Assembly (NCBI RefSeq): GCF_031455195.1
Contig: NZ_JAVDSH010000003.1
Location: 414,055-478,054, forward strand
Source of the DNA: Arthrobacter nitroguajacolicus_D
Lineage (GTDB): Bacteria > Actinomycetota > Actinomycetes > Actinomycetales > Micrococcaceae
Length of the DNA: 64,000 nucleotides
Reading direction: 5' to 3'
The translations under genes and the position numbers were made by a program. The notes beneath the pieces are model-generated. The model was not told the origin of the DNA. It did no database searches and saw only the letters and a program-made list of their open reading frames with translations. How positions within the stretch are numbered: the first letter of the stretch is position 1; each line of letters begins with the position of its first letter. Positions 7,434-16,327 of this stretch are shown here, piece by piece.

Positions 7434-8585
7434 TTAGTCCTGCCCAAGACCTGCGGCTGAGGTCTTCTTGCCTTCGACCTCGTTCAAGGTGCGGAGGTCG
7501 AAGATACCGTTGATGTCGGCCTGCTTGGTGGTGCCCGCCTTCACGCCGTCATCCAGCAACTTCTTGTACGTCCCGGCCAACGGGTCGGTAGTGAACTTGA
7601 TGTTCTGCAGCGCACGCTCGATCACCTTGGCCGGAAGCGGCTTGCCTGCAGTGTCCTTGAGAACCGCGTTGATGGTGCTGGCCTTCTCCTCAGCCGAGGC
7701 CGAGTTGAGCCAGTTCACGGATTCCACGTGACCCTTCAAAAGAGCCTTTACGGTTTCGGGGTGTTCGGCGGCGAACTTCTTGTTCACGATCAGGATGGTG
7801 GTGGTGAAGTCACCCTTCTCCCACAAGTCCTTCTCATCAACCAGGACCTTCGCCCCGGCTTCGAGCACCAGGCGGGAGGCCCACGGCTCAGGCAACCACG
7901 CGCCGTCGAGCTTTCCGTCCTGGAAAAGCTTCAGCGACTGCGCGTTTTCTGTCGGGTTGATGTTCACATCACCGCTGCCATCGACGTTGGTCTTCAAACC
8001 CTGCGCGCCCAGCCAGGCGCGGAGTGCTACGTCCTGCGTTCCACCAAGCTGCGGCGAGGCGAGGATCTTGCCCTTGAGGTCGGCCGCGGAGGTGATCTCC
8101 GGCTTGACCACCAACTGGGCACCGCCAGAAGCCGCACCGGCGATGATGCTGATGGACTCGCCGTTGCTCTTGACGAAGGAGTTGATGGCCGGGTTCGGGC
8201 CGATGTAGGTGGCGTCGATGGCGCCGGCGTTCAGGGCTTCGATCGCGGCGGGGCCGGCGTTGAAGATCTGGGTGCTGAGCTTGGTATCGCCCAGTTCCTT
8301 GGCGATGAAACCCTTGCTGGTACCTACCAGCGCAGGGCCGTGGGTGACGTTGCTGAAGTAGCCGAGCTTGAGCTCAGCGGCCGGCGTCGTGGTGGGAGCC
8401 GGTGCGGCCTGGTTGTTCTGCGAAACAGCGGAAGCAACCGCGGCGCCTGCACCGATGAGGAGCACCAGGCCAACGGCCAGGGCGATCTCTACTGTGCGGC
8501 GGCGCTTGGGCTTGGGTGCGGTCTCACCGGCGACGATGCGGGTGGTACCGGAATCGGGTTTCTGCGACTCGGGGGTGTTCGACAT
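7434..8585 (-). CDS. ssuA: aliphatic sulfonate-binding protein SsuA-like
   Basis: This 383-residue substrate-binding protein begins at ATG 8585 (GAAGGA 6 nt upstream). A longer reading from 8642 has no ribosome site. The N-terminus has a charged head (PKPKRRR) and one hydrophobic segment, IALAVGLVLLIGAGAAVASA, without a lipobox, so it is membrane-tethered or released. The binding domain follows: LKLGYFSNVTHGPALVGTSK, IFNAGPAAIEALNAGAIDAT, and YIGPNPAINSF. This is the NMT1/SsuA type II fold for sulfonates, taurine or nitrate. It is first in the ssuA-ssuB-ssuC operon. Confidence 0.82.
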   Translation of the reverse strand: MSNTPESQKPDSGTTRIVAGETAPKPKRRRTVEIALAVGLVLLIGAGAAVASAVSQNNQAAPAPTTTPAAELKLGYFSNVTHGPALVGTSKGFIAKELGDTKLSTQIFNAGPAAIEALNAGAIDATYIGPNPAINSFVKSNGESISIIAGAASGGAQLVVKPEITSAADLKGKILASPQLGGTQDVALRAWLGAQGLKTNVDGSGDVNINPTENAQSLKLFQDGKLDGAWLPEPWASRLVLEAGAKVLVDEKDLWEKGDFTTTILIVNKKFAAEHPETVKALLKGHVESVNWLNSASAEEKASTINAVLKDTAGKPLPAKVIERALQNIKFTTDPLAGTYKKLLDDGVKAGTTKQADINGIFDLRTLNEVEGKKTSAAGLGQD

Positions 8586-8689
8586 GAGGGGTCCTTCGGA
8601 GATGTGGGATGCGAGCGGGGCGAAGATCAGGCCCCGTGACATCGCCCGTCGTGGGCAAGCAAGGACCGTTCCGGAGAGGTCATGCCTTC

Positions 8690-8719
8690 ACAGTAGGGAC
8701 TGTCATATTTCGGCTTCAA
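8690..8719 (-). promoter_or_regulatory. ssuA promoter with palindrome over the -10
   Basis: On the minus strand, TTGAAG (8714-8719), an 18-nt spacer and TACTGT (8690-8695) form a sigma-70-type promoter. A perfect palindrome ACAGT-AGGG-ACTGT (8690-8703) covers the -10, a likely repressor site. The spacer end and -10 (AAAT, 11 nt, TACTGT) resemble the sulfite reductase promoter. Confidence 0.55.
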
Positions 8720-8737
8720 TCCCGTAGAAATCAAGGT

Positions 8738-9691
8738 TCACGCAGGTTCACGTGGCGTCACATTCGCCGCGAGGGCTTCAATGTCGCGCGGAGTTGTGCG
8801 GCAGCAGCCACCTATGAGGCGGCCTCCCTTGCCCTGCCAAACAGCTGCGTTGCCGGCCAATGTTCCGCTCCCCGGAACACCCGGTGCCGGGCTCCACGTC
8901 TTGGTCACGGCGTCGTAGATTTCGCCCGAATTCGGGTACGCGACCAGAGGCGCATCGGTGGCTTTCTGCAGGGTGCCCAACGCTGTGGTCACCAGTTCAA
9001 GCGGCACACAATTGACCCCGACGGCGGCCACGCGCGGTTCCGCGCCAAGCAGCGCAGCCACCTGCGCCAGCGGCCTCCCGTCACTGATATGGCCGCTGTC
9101 CCGCAGCGTAAAAGTGAACCAGGATTCGACGTCGAACTCCGCCACGAGCGCCAACAGCGCCTCCGCTTCGGCGTACGACGGCAGCGTCTCGCACGCCAGG
9201 AAATCCGCACCGGCCTCTACCAGCGCGGCGATGCGGGGTCGGTGGAAGTCCCGGAATTCCGCGGCAGAAAGCGTGTAATCGCCACGGTACTCGGAGCCAT
9301 CGGCAAGGTACGCGCCATAGGGGCCAACTGAACCGGCCACCAGCAGCGGGCCATTAGCGGTGCCCTCCGCCAAGGCTTCCTGCCGTGCTTCGTCCGCCAA
9401 CCGGACGCTCAAAGCCACCAGCTCCAACGACTCTTCAACGGACAATCCGCGCCGCGCGAAACCCTGCGGAGTGGCTTGGTAACTGGCCGTGATCGCCACG
9501 GAGGCACCGGCGTCGAAGTAGTCGCGGTGAACCTTCTTGATCAGGTGCGGCTGCTCCAGCAGGACCTTGGCCGACCACAACGGATCCTCAAGATCGCAGC
9601 CGTGCGCCTCCAATTCCGTGGCCAGGGCGCCGTCCAAGACCAAGTCTTTGCCGGCGTCGAGGAGTGTGCTGAGGGCAGTGTTCTGTGGCAT
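8738..9691 (-). CDS. mmuM: homocysteine S-methyltransferase
   Basis: This 317-residue protein starts at ATG 9691 (GGAAGG, 4 nt spacer). A longer reading from 9742 lies in the terminator hairpin upstream. The barrel carries LVLDGALATELEAHGCDL at the N-terminus and the zinc ligands of the homocysteine methyltransferase family: VGVNC and the C-terminal GGCCRTTP. The enzyme moves a methyl group from S-methylmethionine or S-adenosylmethionine to homocysteine to make methionine. It follows the cys genes after a strong terminator, so it is probably read separately, but it belongs to the same sulfur theme. Confidence 0.9.
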   Translation of the reverse strand: MPQNTALSTLLDAGKDLVLDGALATELEAHGCDLEDPLWSAKVLLEQPHLIKKVHRDYFDAGASVAITASYQATPQGFARRGLSVEESLELVALSVRLADEARQEALAEGTANGPLLVAGSVGPYGAYLADGSEYRGDYTLSAAEFRDFHRPRIAALVEAGADFLACETLPSYAEAEALLALVAEFDVESWFTFTLRDSGHISDGRPLAQVAALLGAEPRVAAVGVNCVPLELVTTALGTLQKATDAPLVAYPNSGEIYDAVTKTWSPAPGVPGSGTLAGNAAVWQGKGGRLIGGCCRTTPRDIEALAANVTPREPA

Positions 9692-9707
9692 GGGGCCTTC
9701 CAAAAAG

Positions 9708-9772
9708 AAAACCGCAGCTTGTTCGAAGTTCCCGCCGTACAACGTGAGGAGTCGCGAACAAGCTGCGGTTTT
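9708..9772 (-). terminator. strong intrinsic terminator after cysN
   Basis: A perfect 18-bp inverted repeat (9708-9725 with 9755-9772) has a 29-nt loop. Read on the minus strand it ends in GGTTTTCTTTTTGG. It separates the sulfate operon from mmuM. Confidence 0.85.
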
Positions 9773-9788
9773 GTGACTACGTGTGAAC

Positions 9789-11192
9789 CTAGATGACGTA
9801 ACGTTCGTCTTCGTGGTCGCCCGGGTGGTCCTTCACCAAACCGGCGGCAAGGGTGTTGCCGTCGATGGGGTCGATTACCAGGAAAGCGCCGGTGCGGCGG
9901 TGGTGCAGGTAGTTCTCCAACGGCAACGGAGCAGACAGGCGGAGCTGTGCATGTCCAATGTCGTTGAGCTCCAGGTTGGACGCCGGCTCCACGTTGAAGG
10001 TGGCGAGATCCAGCTTGCCGGTGACGTTGCGGACCAGTGCCTGGACCGTGCGCGTACCGTGCTTCACCAAGACCTTCTGGCCTTCGCGGAGCGGCTTCGG
10101 CGAGAGCCAGGCCAGCGACGCATACAGGTCTGCAGTGCTTTCGCGGACCGTGCCCGCAGCGGCGATGGTGTCGCCACGGGCGATGTCGATCTCATCAGCC
10201 AAGCGAACAGCCACCGACTGCGGAGCTGCGGCCTCGTCCAACGACTGACCGGCGAAGTCGATGCCAATCACCGTGGTGGTGCGCGGTTCGTGGCCCGGGC
10301 TGATGACACTCACTTCGTCGCCAACCTTGACCGACCCTTCGGTGATCTGGCCCGCGTAGGCACGGTAATCGCGGTACGCCTCCACATCGAGCCCGGCAGC
10401 AACAGCGTCAGGAGCAAGGGCACCCTGCGGACGGATCACCAGCTGGACCGGGAAGCGGAAGCTCTCCAGTTCGGCCTCCAGCTCGTCAGCGGCCGGGAGG
10501 GTCTCGAGGACTTCCAACAGCGCAGGACCGGTGTACCAAGGGGTGCGCTCCGAGCGGTCCACCACGTTGTCGCCGTCCAGGGCGGAGACGGGGACCACCA
10601 GCAGGTCCGCGACGCCGTCGGAACCAAGGCCCAGCTCGCGGGCAACCTTCTGGACATCGGCCTCGATGTCGCGGAACACCTGCTCGCTGAAATCGACCAG
10701 GTCGATCTTGTTCACGGCCACGATCACGTGGGCAACGCGCAGCAACTGCAGCACGGACAGGTGGCGGCGCGTCTGCTCAAGGACACCCTTGCGGGCGTCA
10801 ATAAGTACGACGACGGCATCCGCAGTGGACGCGCCGGTCACCGTGTTCTTGGTGTACTGAACGTGGCCCGGGCAGTCCGCCAGGATGAAGCTGCGGCGGT
10901 CGGTGGCGAAGTAGCGGTAAGCGACATCGATGGTGATGCCCTGCTCACGCTCGGCACGCAGGCCATCGGTTAGGAGGGCGAGGTCGATCCCGCCCTTTTC
11001 GCCTCCGAAGCCACGGTCCGCAGAGGTGCGGGCAACGGCGTCGAGCGTGTCGGCAAGAATCGCCTTGGAATCGTGAAGGAGGCGACCCACCAGAGTGGAC
11101 TTGCCGTCATCCACCGAGCCGGCAGTAGCGAAACGGAAGAGGGTGGTGGGCAGGGCTGTTTCCAACCCGGCTGCCAGTGTTTCGGTGCTCAT
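9789..11192 (-). CDS. cysN: sulfate adenylyltransferase subunit 1 (GTPase)
   Basis: This 467-residue EF-Tu-like GTPase shows the G1 loop GSVDDGKSTLVGRLLHDSK, G3 DCPGH and G4 NKIDL, then beta-barrel domains. It couples GTP hydrolysis to the making of adenosine 5'-phosphosulfate from ATP and sulfate with CysD. It lacks a fused APS kinase (CysC), in keeping with an APS-reducing pathway. The start codon directly follows the cysD stop (TAA at 11193-11195). Confidence 0.95.
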   Translation of the reverse strand: MSTETLAAGLETALPTTLFRFATAGSVDDGKSTLVGRLLHDSKAILADTLDAVARTSADRGFGGEKGGIDLALLTDGLRAEREQGITIDVAYRYFATDRRSFILADCPGHVQYTKNTVTGASTADAVVVLIDARKGVLEQTRRHLSVLQLLRVAHVIVAVNKIDLVDFSEQVFRDIEADVQKVARELGLGSDGVADLLVVPVSALDGDNVVDRSERTPWYTGPALLEVLETLPAADELEAELESFRFPVQLVIRPQGALAPDAVAAGLDVEAYRDYRAYAGQITEGSVKVGDEVSVISPGHEPRTTTVIGIDFAGQSLDEAAAPQSVAVRLADEIDIARGDTIAAAGTVRESTADLYASLAWLSPKPLREGQKVLVKHGTRTVQALVRNVTGKLDLATFNVEPASNLELNDIGHAQLRLSAPLPLENYLHHRRTGAFLVIDPIDGNTLAAGLVKDHPGDHEDERYVI

Positions 11193-12239
11193 TTAGAAGT
11201 AGCCGTCCTTCTTGCGGTCTTCCATGGCTGCCTCGGAGATGCGGTCATCTGCTCGGGTGGCGCCACGTTCGGTCAGGGTGGAGGCAGCGACTTCAACAAC
11301 GACGTCGGCCACGGTGCGGGCATCGGACTCGACAGCACCTGTGCAGGACATGTCCCCCACCGTGCGGTAGCGCACCAGTTTGGTGATGACGTCCTCGTTG
11401 GGCAGCGGCTGGGAGACTTCGCCCACCGCGCGCCACATGCCGTCGCGGGCGAATACTTCGCGCTCATGGGCGTAGTAGAGGCTGGGGAGCTCGATGTTCT
11501 CGCGCTCGATGTAGCGCCAGATGTCCAGCTCGGTCCAGTTGCTGATGGGGAACGCACGGACGTGCTGGCCCACAGTGTGGCGGCCGTTGTACAGGTTCCA
11601 CAGTTCAGGACGCTGGTTGCGCGGGTCCCACTGGCCAAATTCGTCGCGGAGGCTCAGGATGCGCTCCTTGGCACGGGCCTTGTCCTCGTCACGGCGGCCG
11701 CCGCCGAACACGGCGTCGAACTTGTTGCGCTGGATCGCATCCAGCAGCGGAACGGTCTGCAGCGGGTTGCGGGTACCGTCGGCACGCTCAGCCAGTTCGC
11801 CGCGGTCGATGAATTCCTGGACCGAGCCGACAACAAGCTTCAAGCCGAGGCGCTCAACAGTGCGGTCGCGGAAGTCGATGACCTCCGGGAAGTTGTGACC
11901 CGTGTCCACGTGCAGCACGGGGAAGGGAACCTTGCCCGGCCAGAACGCCTTGGTGGCCAGGTGCAGCATGACTACGGAATCCTTGCCACCGGAGAACAGC
12001 AGCGCAGGCTTCTCGAACTCGGCAACAACCTCGCGGATGATGTGAATGGCTTCGGACTCGAGGGTGTCCAGGCTTGAGAGACGGGTCGACTCCAAAGCCG
12101 AAGCAGCAGCTGCCGCCCCGGGAGTGGCATCGGGCCTGTCGAAGCTGGACGCAATGCTGCTTGCAGCATTGTCGTCCAGCGAAGGGGCGGGGGCGGCATC
12201 TGCTGCGTAGGCGTCCGTTGACGTTGTTTGGGTGCTCAT
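11193..12239 (-). CDS. cysD: sulfate adenylyltransferase subunit 2
   Basis: This 348-residue protein carries the PP-loop SGGKDSVVMLHLATKAFWPG near residue 85, and HVDTGHNFPEVIDFRDR after it, typical of the ATP pyrophosphatase fold of CysD. An Ala/Ser-rich N-terminal extension of about 50 residues is unusual and probably flexible. ATG 12239 is chosen because it overlaps the cysH stop as ATGA. The product activates sulfate together with CysN. Confidence 0.95.
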   Translation of the reverse strand: MSTQTTSTDAYAADAAPAPSLDDNAASSIASSFDRPDATPGAAAAASALESTRLSSLDTLESEAIHIIREVVAEFEKPALLFSGGKDSVVMLHLATKAFWPGKVPFPVLHVDTGHNFPEVIDFRDRTVERLGLKLVVGSVQEFIDRGELAERADGTRNPLQTVPLLDAIQRNKFDAVFGGGRRDEDKARAKERILSLRDEFGQWDPRNQRPELWNLYNGRHTVGQHVRAFPISNWTELDIWRYIERENIELPSLYYAHEREVFARDGMWRAVGEVSQPLPNEDVITKLVRYRTVGDMSCTGAVESDARTVADVVVEVAASTLTERGATRADDRISEAAMEDRKKDGYF

Positions 12240-12988
12240 GTGTGTAGTCCGCATTCTGTCTTGTCGGATCCTGCCCAGCGGCCGGCACGGGGGTCTTCAC
12301 CCGGGGCAACCTGGCGGGTGCAGGGCTGGCAGCCGATGGACGGGTAGCCCTGGCTCAGGAGGGGGTTCACGGGAAGGATGTTGTCTTCGGAGTACTCGAT
12401 CAGCTGATCAAAGGTCCAGTCGACCATCGGGTTCACTTTGACCAGGCCGAAGCCCTCGTCCCAGGTGACAACCGGAGTGTTGGTCCGGGTGGGTGCCTCG
12501 TCGCGGCGGACACCGGTGAACCACACCTCGTAGCCGGCCAGTGAGCGGCGCAGCGGCTGGACCTTGCGGAGGGCGCAGCACTGGGCGGGGTCGCGGGCGA
12601 ACAGGTCCTTGCCGAGCAGTCGGTCCTGCTGTTCCACGGTGGTTTCCGGGAGGACATCCACCACGTTGACGCGCAGGTTCGCGGCAACTTCGTTGCGGGT
12701 GTCGTACGTCTCCTTGAAGTGGTAGCCGGTTTCCAGGAACAAGACGTCGACGCCGGGAAGCTGGTCCGCGACCAACGCCGGCAGGACGGCGTCGGCCATG
12801 GAGCAGGCCACCGTCACGGTGGGCAGCTCAAAGTTGCGGGCCACCCAGGCGATGGCTTCGGTGGCGGAGGCGTTCCAGCCGAGCTCTGCGGCGCCGGCCT
12901 CAGCAAGTGCCTTGAGCTCTTCATGGGAACGCAGTGCCGGCCGGGCTGCCGCAGCGGCGAGGTTGGTGATGGTGACGGGATCTGTCAT
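12236..12988 (-). CDS. cysH: APS reductase (phosphoadenylyl/adenylyl-sulfate reductase)
   Basis: This 250-residue protein has the Cys pattern of the iron-sulfur APS reductase: Cys137-Cys138 (AQCCALRK), Cys220 and Cys223 (GCQPC) as [4Fe-4S] ligands, and the catalytic C-terminal ECGLH Cys (246). That pattern means the substrate is adenosine 5'-phosphosulfate rather than PAPS, which agrees with the absence of cysC. It reduces APS to sulfite. It overlaps both neighbours as ATGA (12985-12988 and 12236-12239). Confidence 0.93.
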   Translation of the reverse strand: MTDPVTITNLAAAAARPALRSHEELKALAEAGAAELGWNASATEAIAWVARNFELPTVTVACSMADAVLPALVADQLPGVDVLFLETGYHFKETYDTRNEVAANLRVNVVDVLPETTVEQQDRLLGKDLFARDPAQCCALRKVQPLRRSLAGYEVWFTGVRRDEAPTRTNTPVVTWDEGFGLVKVNPMVDWTFDQLIEYSEDNILPVNPLLSQGYPSIGCQPCTRQVAPGEDPRAGRWAGSDKTECGLHT

Positions 12989-14721
12989 TGGAGATCTCCT
13001 TCATCTGCGGTGTGTGCCCACTCAGCGAAGGTCTGGCCCTCGGCGCCGACGGCGACGAACTTGCGGACCACGCGCTCCACGTAATCGGGCAGGTCTTCCA
13101 CTGTGACTTTGAGGCCGCGGACAGTGCGCCCAAGGCCGGCTTCCTCGCGCTCGTTGTTGGCCAACCCGCCACCGAGGTGGACCTGGAAACCCGGGGTGGG
13201 GTCGCCGTCGGGCGTTGGCAGCATCATGCCCTTCAGACCGATATCGGCCGTCTGGATGCGTGCGCAGGAGTTGGGGCACCCATTGATGTGGAGGGACAGT
13301 GCCGACGGCAGCTGCTTGGTCTCCACGAGGTCGGCCAGGCGGCGTTCCAGCTCAGCGATGGCCGTTGCTGCCGTGACCTTGGTTTCCACGATGGCCAGCT
13401 TGCAGAACTCGATGCCCGTGCAGGCAATGGTGCCGCGGCGGAATACGGACGGCCGGGCGGAGAGGCCCAGGGTGTCCAGTTCGGCGATCAGGGGTTCCAC
13501 CTGCTCCTTGGCGACGTCCAGGATGACAAGCTTCTGGTGCGGCGTAGTGCGCAGGCGGTAGCTGCCGTGCTTCTCCAGAGTGTCAGCCAACTGAACCAAG
13601 GCCTCGCCGGACGTGCGGCCTACAGTCGGGGTGACGCCGATGAAGAACTTGCCGTCCTTCTGCTCGTGGACGCCGATGTGGTCACCGGGAGCGGTGGGCT
13701 TGGGAGCGGCGGGGCCGTCCGGGAGCTTGAAGCCGAGGTATTCGTCTTCAAGGATCTGGCGGAACTTGGCCGGACCCCAGTCGTTCATGAGGAACTTCAG
13801 GCGGGCCTTGGTACGCATGCGGCGGTAACCGTAGTCGCGGAAAATGCTGGTGACGCCCAGCCACACTTCAGCGGCGACGTCGGCGGAGACGAACACACCG
13901 AGGCGTTCGGCCAGGCGGGGGTTGGTGGACAAGCCGCCGCCAACCCAGAGGTCGTAGCCGGCACCAAGTTCGGGGTGGACAACTCCCACCAAGGCGAAGT
14001 CGTTGATCTCGTGCACCACGTCCTGGGAGGGGTGGCCGGTGATGGCGGTCTTGTACTTGCGCGGCAGGTTGGCCAGCTCGGGGTCGCCGATGAATCGCTC
14101 GGCGAGTTCGTGGATCAGCGGCGTGGGATCGATGATCTCGTCCTTGGCGATGCCCGCAACTGGGGAGCCGAGGATAACGCGGGGAACATCGCCGCAAGCC
14201 TCTGTGGTGGACAGTCCAATACCTTCAAGGCGGCGCCAGATCTCCGGCACGTCCTCAACACGGATCCAGTGCAGCTGAATGTTCTGACGGTCCGTCAGGT
14301 CAGCCGAGCCGCGGGCGAAGTCCACGGAGATCTGGCCGATGACCCGGAGCTGCTCAGTAGTGAGTGCACCGCCGTCGATGCGCACGCGCAGCATGAAGTA
14401 CTTGTCTTCGAGCTCGTGCGGTTCAAGTGTTGCCGTCTTGCCGCCGTCGATCCCGGGCTTGCGCTGGGTGTAGAGGCCCCACCAACGGAAGCGGCCGTGA
14501 AGGTCCGTGCCGTCGATCGAATCAAAGCCTTCTTTGGAGTAGACAGACTCAATACGCTCACGGACATTCAATCCGTTGTCTTCCTGCTTCCAGGTTTCGT
14601 TGGCATTGAGGGGCGCGGTGCCGTCAACCTTCCACTGACCGTGGGGCTTGGCGGCAGGGCGGGTGCGTGCCGGACGCTTGGCGGTGTCAGCCGACGCACC
14701 GGCTACAGCTGTATCTGTCAT
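12985..14721 (-). CDS. nirA: ferredoxin-type nitrite/sulfite reductase
   Basis: This 578-residue siroheme and [4Fe-4S] enzyme has two nitrite/sulfite reductase ferredoxin-like half domains. The cluster Cys are in CTGIEFCKLAIVETK and GCPNSCARIQTADIG. The position at the head of cysH-cysD-cysN marks it as the sulfite reductase that makes sulfide (also named sir or sirA). ATG 14721 is chosen over 14757 because a promoter -10 lies 6 nt before it and no ribosome site exists, so the message is probably leaderless. Confidence 0.92.
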   Translation of the reverse strand: MTDTAVAGASADTAKRPARTRPAAKPHGQWKVDGTAPLNANETWKQEDNGLNVRERIESVYSKEGFDSIDGTDLHGRFRWWGLYTQRKPGIDGGKTATLEPHELEDKYFMLRVRIDGGALTTEQLRVIGQISVDFARGSADLTDRQNIQLHWIRVEDVPEIWRRLEGIGLSTTEACGDVPRVILGSPVAGIAKDEIIDPTPLIHELAERFIGDPELANLPRKYKTAITGHPSQDVVHEINDFALVGVVHPELGAGYDLWVGGGLSTNPRLAERLGVFVSADVAAEVWLGVTSIFRDYGYRRMRTKARLKFLMNDWGPAKFRQILEDEYLGFKLPDGPAAPKPTAPGDHIGVHEQKDGKFFIGVTPTVGRTSGEALVQLADTLEKHGSYRLRTTPHQKLVILDVAKEQVEPLIAELDTLGLSARPSVFRRGTIACTGIEFCKLAIVETKVTAATAIAELERRLADLVETKQLPSALSLHINGCPNSCARIQTADIGLKGMMLPTPDGDPTPGFQVHLGGGLANNEREEAGLGRTVRGLKVTVEDLPDYVERVVRKFVAVGAEGQTFAEWAHTADEGDLQ

Positions 14722-14727
14722 ACATCG

Positions 14728-14757
14728 ACTGTAGGTCTGGCCAGATTTCGCCAGCAA
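14728..14757 (-). promoter_or_regulatory. leaderless promoter of the sulfate operon with operator-like palindrome
   Basis: On the minus strand, TTGCTG (14752-14757), an 18-nt spacer and TACAGT (14728-14733) are followed by 6 nt and the ATG. A perfect 10-bp palindrome TCTGGCCAGA (14736-14745) lies in the spacer, a good place for a sulfur-responsive regulator. Confidence 0.65.
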
Positions 14758-14824
14758 AGGTCCGGAAATGCTAAGTCACCTAGGGAAACATTTCGTCACG
14801 AACACGCCAGTGGCCTTGTCCCGG

Positions 14825-14855
14825 GGGCCCGTTTCGTGCAGTCCTTTTCGGGCCC
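14825..14855 (-). terminator. possible hairpin after the sirohydrochlorin chelatase gene
   Basis: GGGCCCG (14825-14831) pairs with CGGGCCC (14849-14855) across 17 nt. There is no T-run, so it is a weak terminator at best. Confidence 0.3.
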
Positions 14856-14874
14856 AATTCCGCGCAAATAAAGG

Positions 14875-15579
14875 TTAGGAGAGCCTTTCCAACACTGCGT
14901 CGTAGCGTTCCAGCGCGATCTCCGCGAGCACCTTCGACGGCAGCAAGGGAGCCGCAACAACGTCCGCGCCGGCTTTCGCCAGCTGATCGTGGAAGTAGCC
15001 GGTGGCCAGCAGGTATGACGCAATGAAGACCCTGCCTGCTCCCCCATCCTTGGCGAGTTCCGCGCGCAAGGAGGCGACGCCGTCGGGCACTGTTGGCTGC
15101 GCGCTGGCACCATAGGCCACCCGCACCTTGTTCGGCAGCAATTCCGCGAGCAACCGCGCCTGCTCCTCCGAATCAACCGAGCCGTCCGGAAGGGAGGATC
15201 CAGCGGCGGCCAGCAGCACGCCGTCGTTCTCCTTTAGCCCCGCCGCGCGCAAGTGAGTGGCCAACAACTCAGCCAGGCGCGGGTCCGGGCCCAGCGGCCT
15301 GGCGGCCACTACCTCCGGCCTCGGCTTGATGGCCTTGGGGACGTCCACCTTGATGTGGAAGCCAGTGGACAGCAAAAGCGGTACGACGACGGCGGCGGTC
15401 CCCTCGGGCAGGCCCTCCACCACGCCGCCCAGTTCGGGTTCCTGAACGTCTACGTAGGCCTCAACCACCTTCAGCCCGGGACGGAGTTCCCCGATCTCGG
15501 CCATGACCTGGCGGATGGCTGCCTGGCCCTCAGCGTTGCGGGTTCCGTGGGCGCAGGCGATCAAAACGGGGCTGTTCAT
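14875..15579 (-). CDS. sirohydrochlorin chelatase (CbiX family)
   Basis: This 234-residue protein starts MNSPVLIACAHGTRNAEGQA and has two homologous halves. The first carries the metal-binding CAHGT, the second begins VLLAAAGSSLPDG, as in bilobal CbiX/SirB chelatases. GFHIKVDVP holds the second His of the active site. It inserts iron into sirohydrochlorin to make siroheme, the cofactor of the sulfite reductase encoded next to it. ATG 15579 is preferred over the upstream 15642 reading because the protein core begins there. No ribosome site is visible; TACGCT lies 7 nt upstream. Confidence 0.85.
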   Translation of the reverse strand: MNSPVLIACAHGTRNAEGQAAIRQVMAEIGELRPGLKVVEAYVDVQEPELGGVVEGLPEGTAAVVVPLLLSTGFHIKVDVPKAIKPRPEVVAARPLGPDPRLAELLATHLRAAGLKENDGVLLAAAGSSLPDGSVDSEEQARLLAELLPNKVRVAYGASAQPTVPDGVASLRAELAKDGGAGRVFIASYLLATGYFHDQLAKAGADVVAAPLLPSKVLAEIALERYDAVLERLS

Positions 15580-15612
15580 GGGAGCTAGCGTAACGTTGAG
15601 CCAGCACCTGTT

Positions 15613-16314
15613 GTGAAGCACATTAAGAAAGAACCAGTCCACTTGATTTCCATTGACATTGTTCTTCTCTGGCTTGACCTCATAGGCGTGTTCTTTTTTG
15701 CCGTGTCCGGCTCCTTGTTGGCCGCCCGGAAGCAGTTCGACTTTGTTGGTTCGATACTCCTTGCCTCCATTGCGGCCCTGGGCGGCGGGGTGATCCGCGA
15801 CATCGTCATCAACGCCGGCCCCCCGATCGCCTTCACGAATCCCGCTTATTTGGCGCCGCCGCTGCTTGCAGCGATGCTGGTCTACTATCTGTTCTCGTCA
15901 GTCCAGCGGTTCACCTCGCTTTTGACGCTGTTCGACGCCGGCGGGCTCGCCTTGTTCTGCATCACCGGCACCCTGAAGGCGATCAGCGCGGGCATGAACC
16001 CGGTAGCCGCCATCCTGTTGGGTGTCACCACGGGTGTGGGCGGCGGCTTGCTCCGGGACATCACGGCAAACGAAATCCCTACGCTGTTCAACAACCGCGA
16101 TATCTATGCGCTGCCTGCCTTCGTAGGCGCCGGCCTGACCACGCTGATGTGGCACCTTGGCCTGTTCAGTGGGCTGACAGCTTGTGTCATTGCCGCTGTT
16201 GTTTTCGCTTTCCGGGTGACGGCATGGCGACGCAGCTGGTACGTGCCGTTGGCCGTCCGTGGTTGGCACCGCGCCGGGACCGGTGGAGGCGCAATTTCAG
16301 GCCTCCGGGATTAG
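15613..16314 (+). CDS. TRIC/UPF0126 family cation channel protein
   Basis: This 233-residue protein has about seven membrane segments and the two glycine-rich repeats of the bacterial TRIC family, AALGGGVIRDIVIN and VGGGLLRDITANE. These proteins are trimeric monovalent cation channels. GTG 15613 is the first start in frame, only 33 bp from the divergent chelatase start. A start further in would remove the charged head MKHIKKEP. The C-terminal tail is Arg/Gly rich. Confidence 0.88.
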   Translation: MKHIKKEPVHLISIDIVLLWLDLIGVFFFAVSGSLLAARKQFDFVGSILLASIAALGGGVIRDIVINAGPPIAFTNPAYLAPPLLAAMLVYYLFSSVQRFTSLLTLFDAGGLALFCITGTLKAISAGMNPVAAILLGVTTGVGGGLLRDITANEIPTLFNNRDIYALPAFVGAGLTTLMWHLGLFSGLTACVIAAVVFAFRVTAWRRSWYVPLAVRGWHRAGTGGGAISGLRD

Positions 16315-16315
16315 C

Positions 16316-16321
16316 TAGGAT
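16316..16321 (+). promoter_or_regulatory. leaderless -10 box (TAGGAT) of the SMI1/KNR4-like gene
   Basis: TAGGAT ends 6 nt before ATG 16328, overlapping the end of the TRIC gene by no coding bases. The spacer AAGAGC could also serve as a weak ribosome site. Confidence 0.4.
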
Positions 16322-16327
16322 AAGAGC

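Noticed and set aside
9783..12077. Long plus-strand open frames across cysN and cysD (396 and 334 codons)
   Set aside because: They are antisense shadows of two well-recognised enzymes and lack motifs.
12988..14871. 627-codon open frame on the plus strand
   Set aside because: It is antisense to the sulfite reductase, which has clear cluster motifs, promoter and operon coupling. Long antisense frames are a by-product of high GC.
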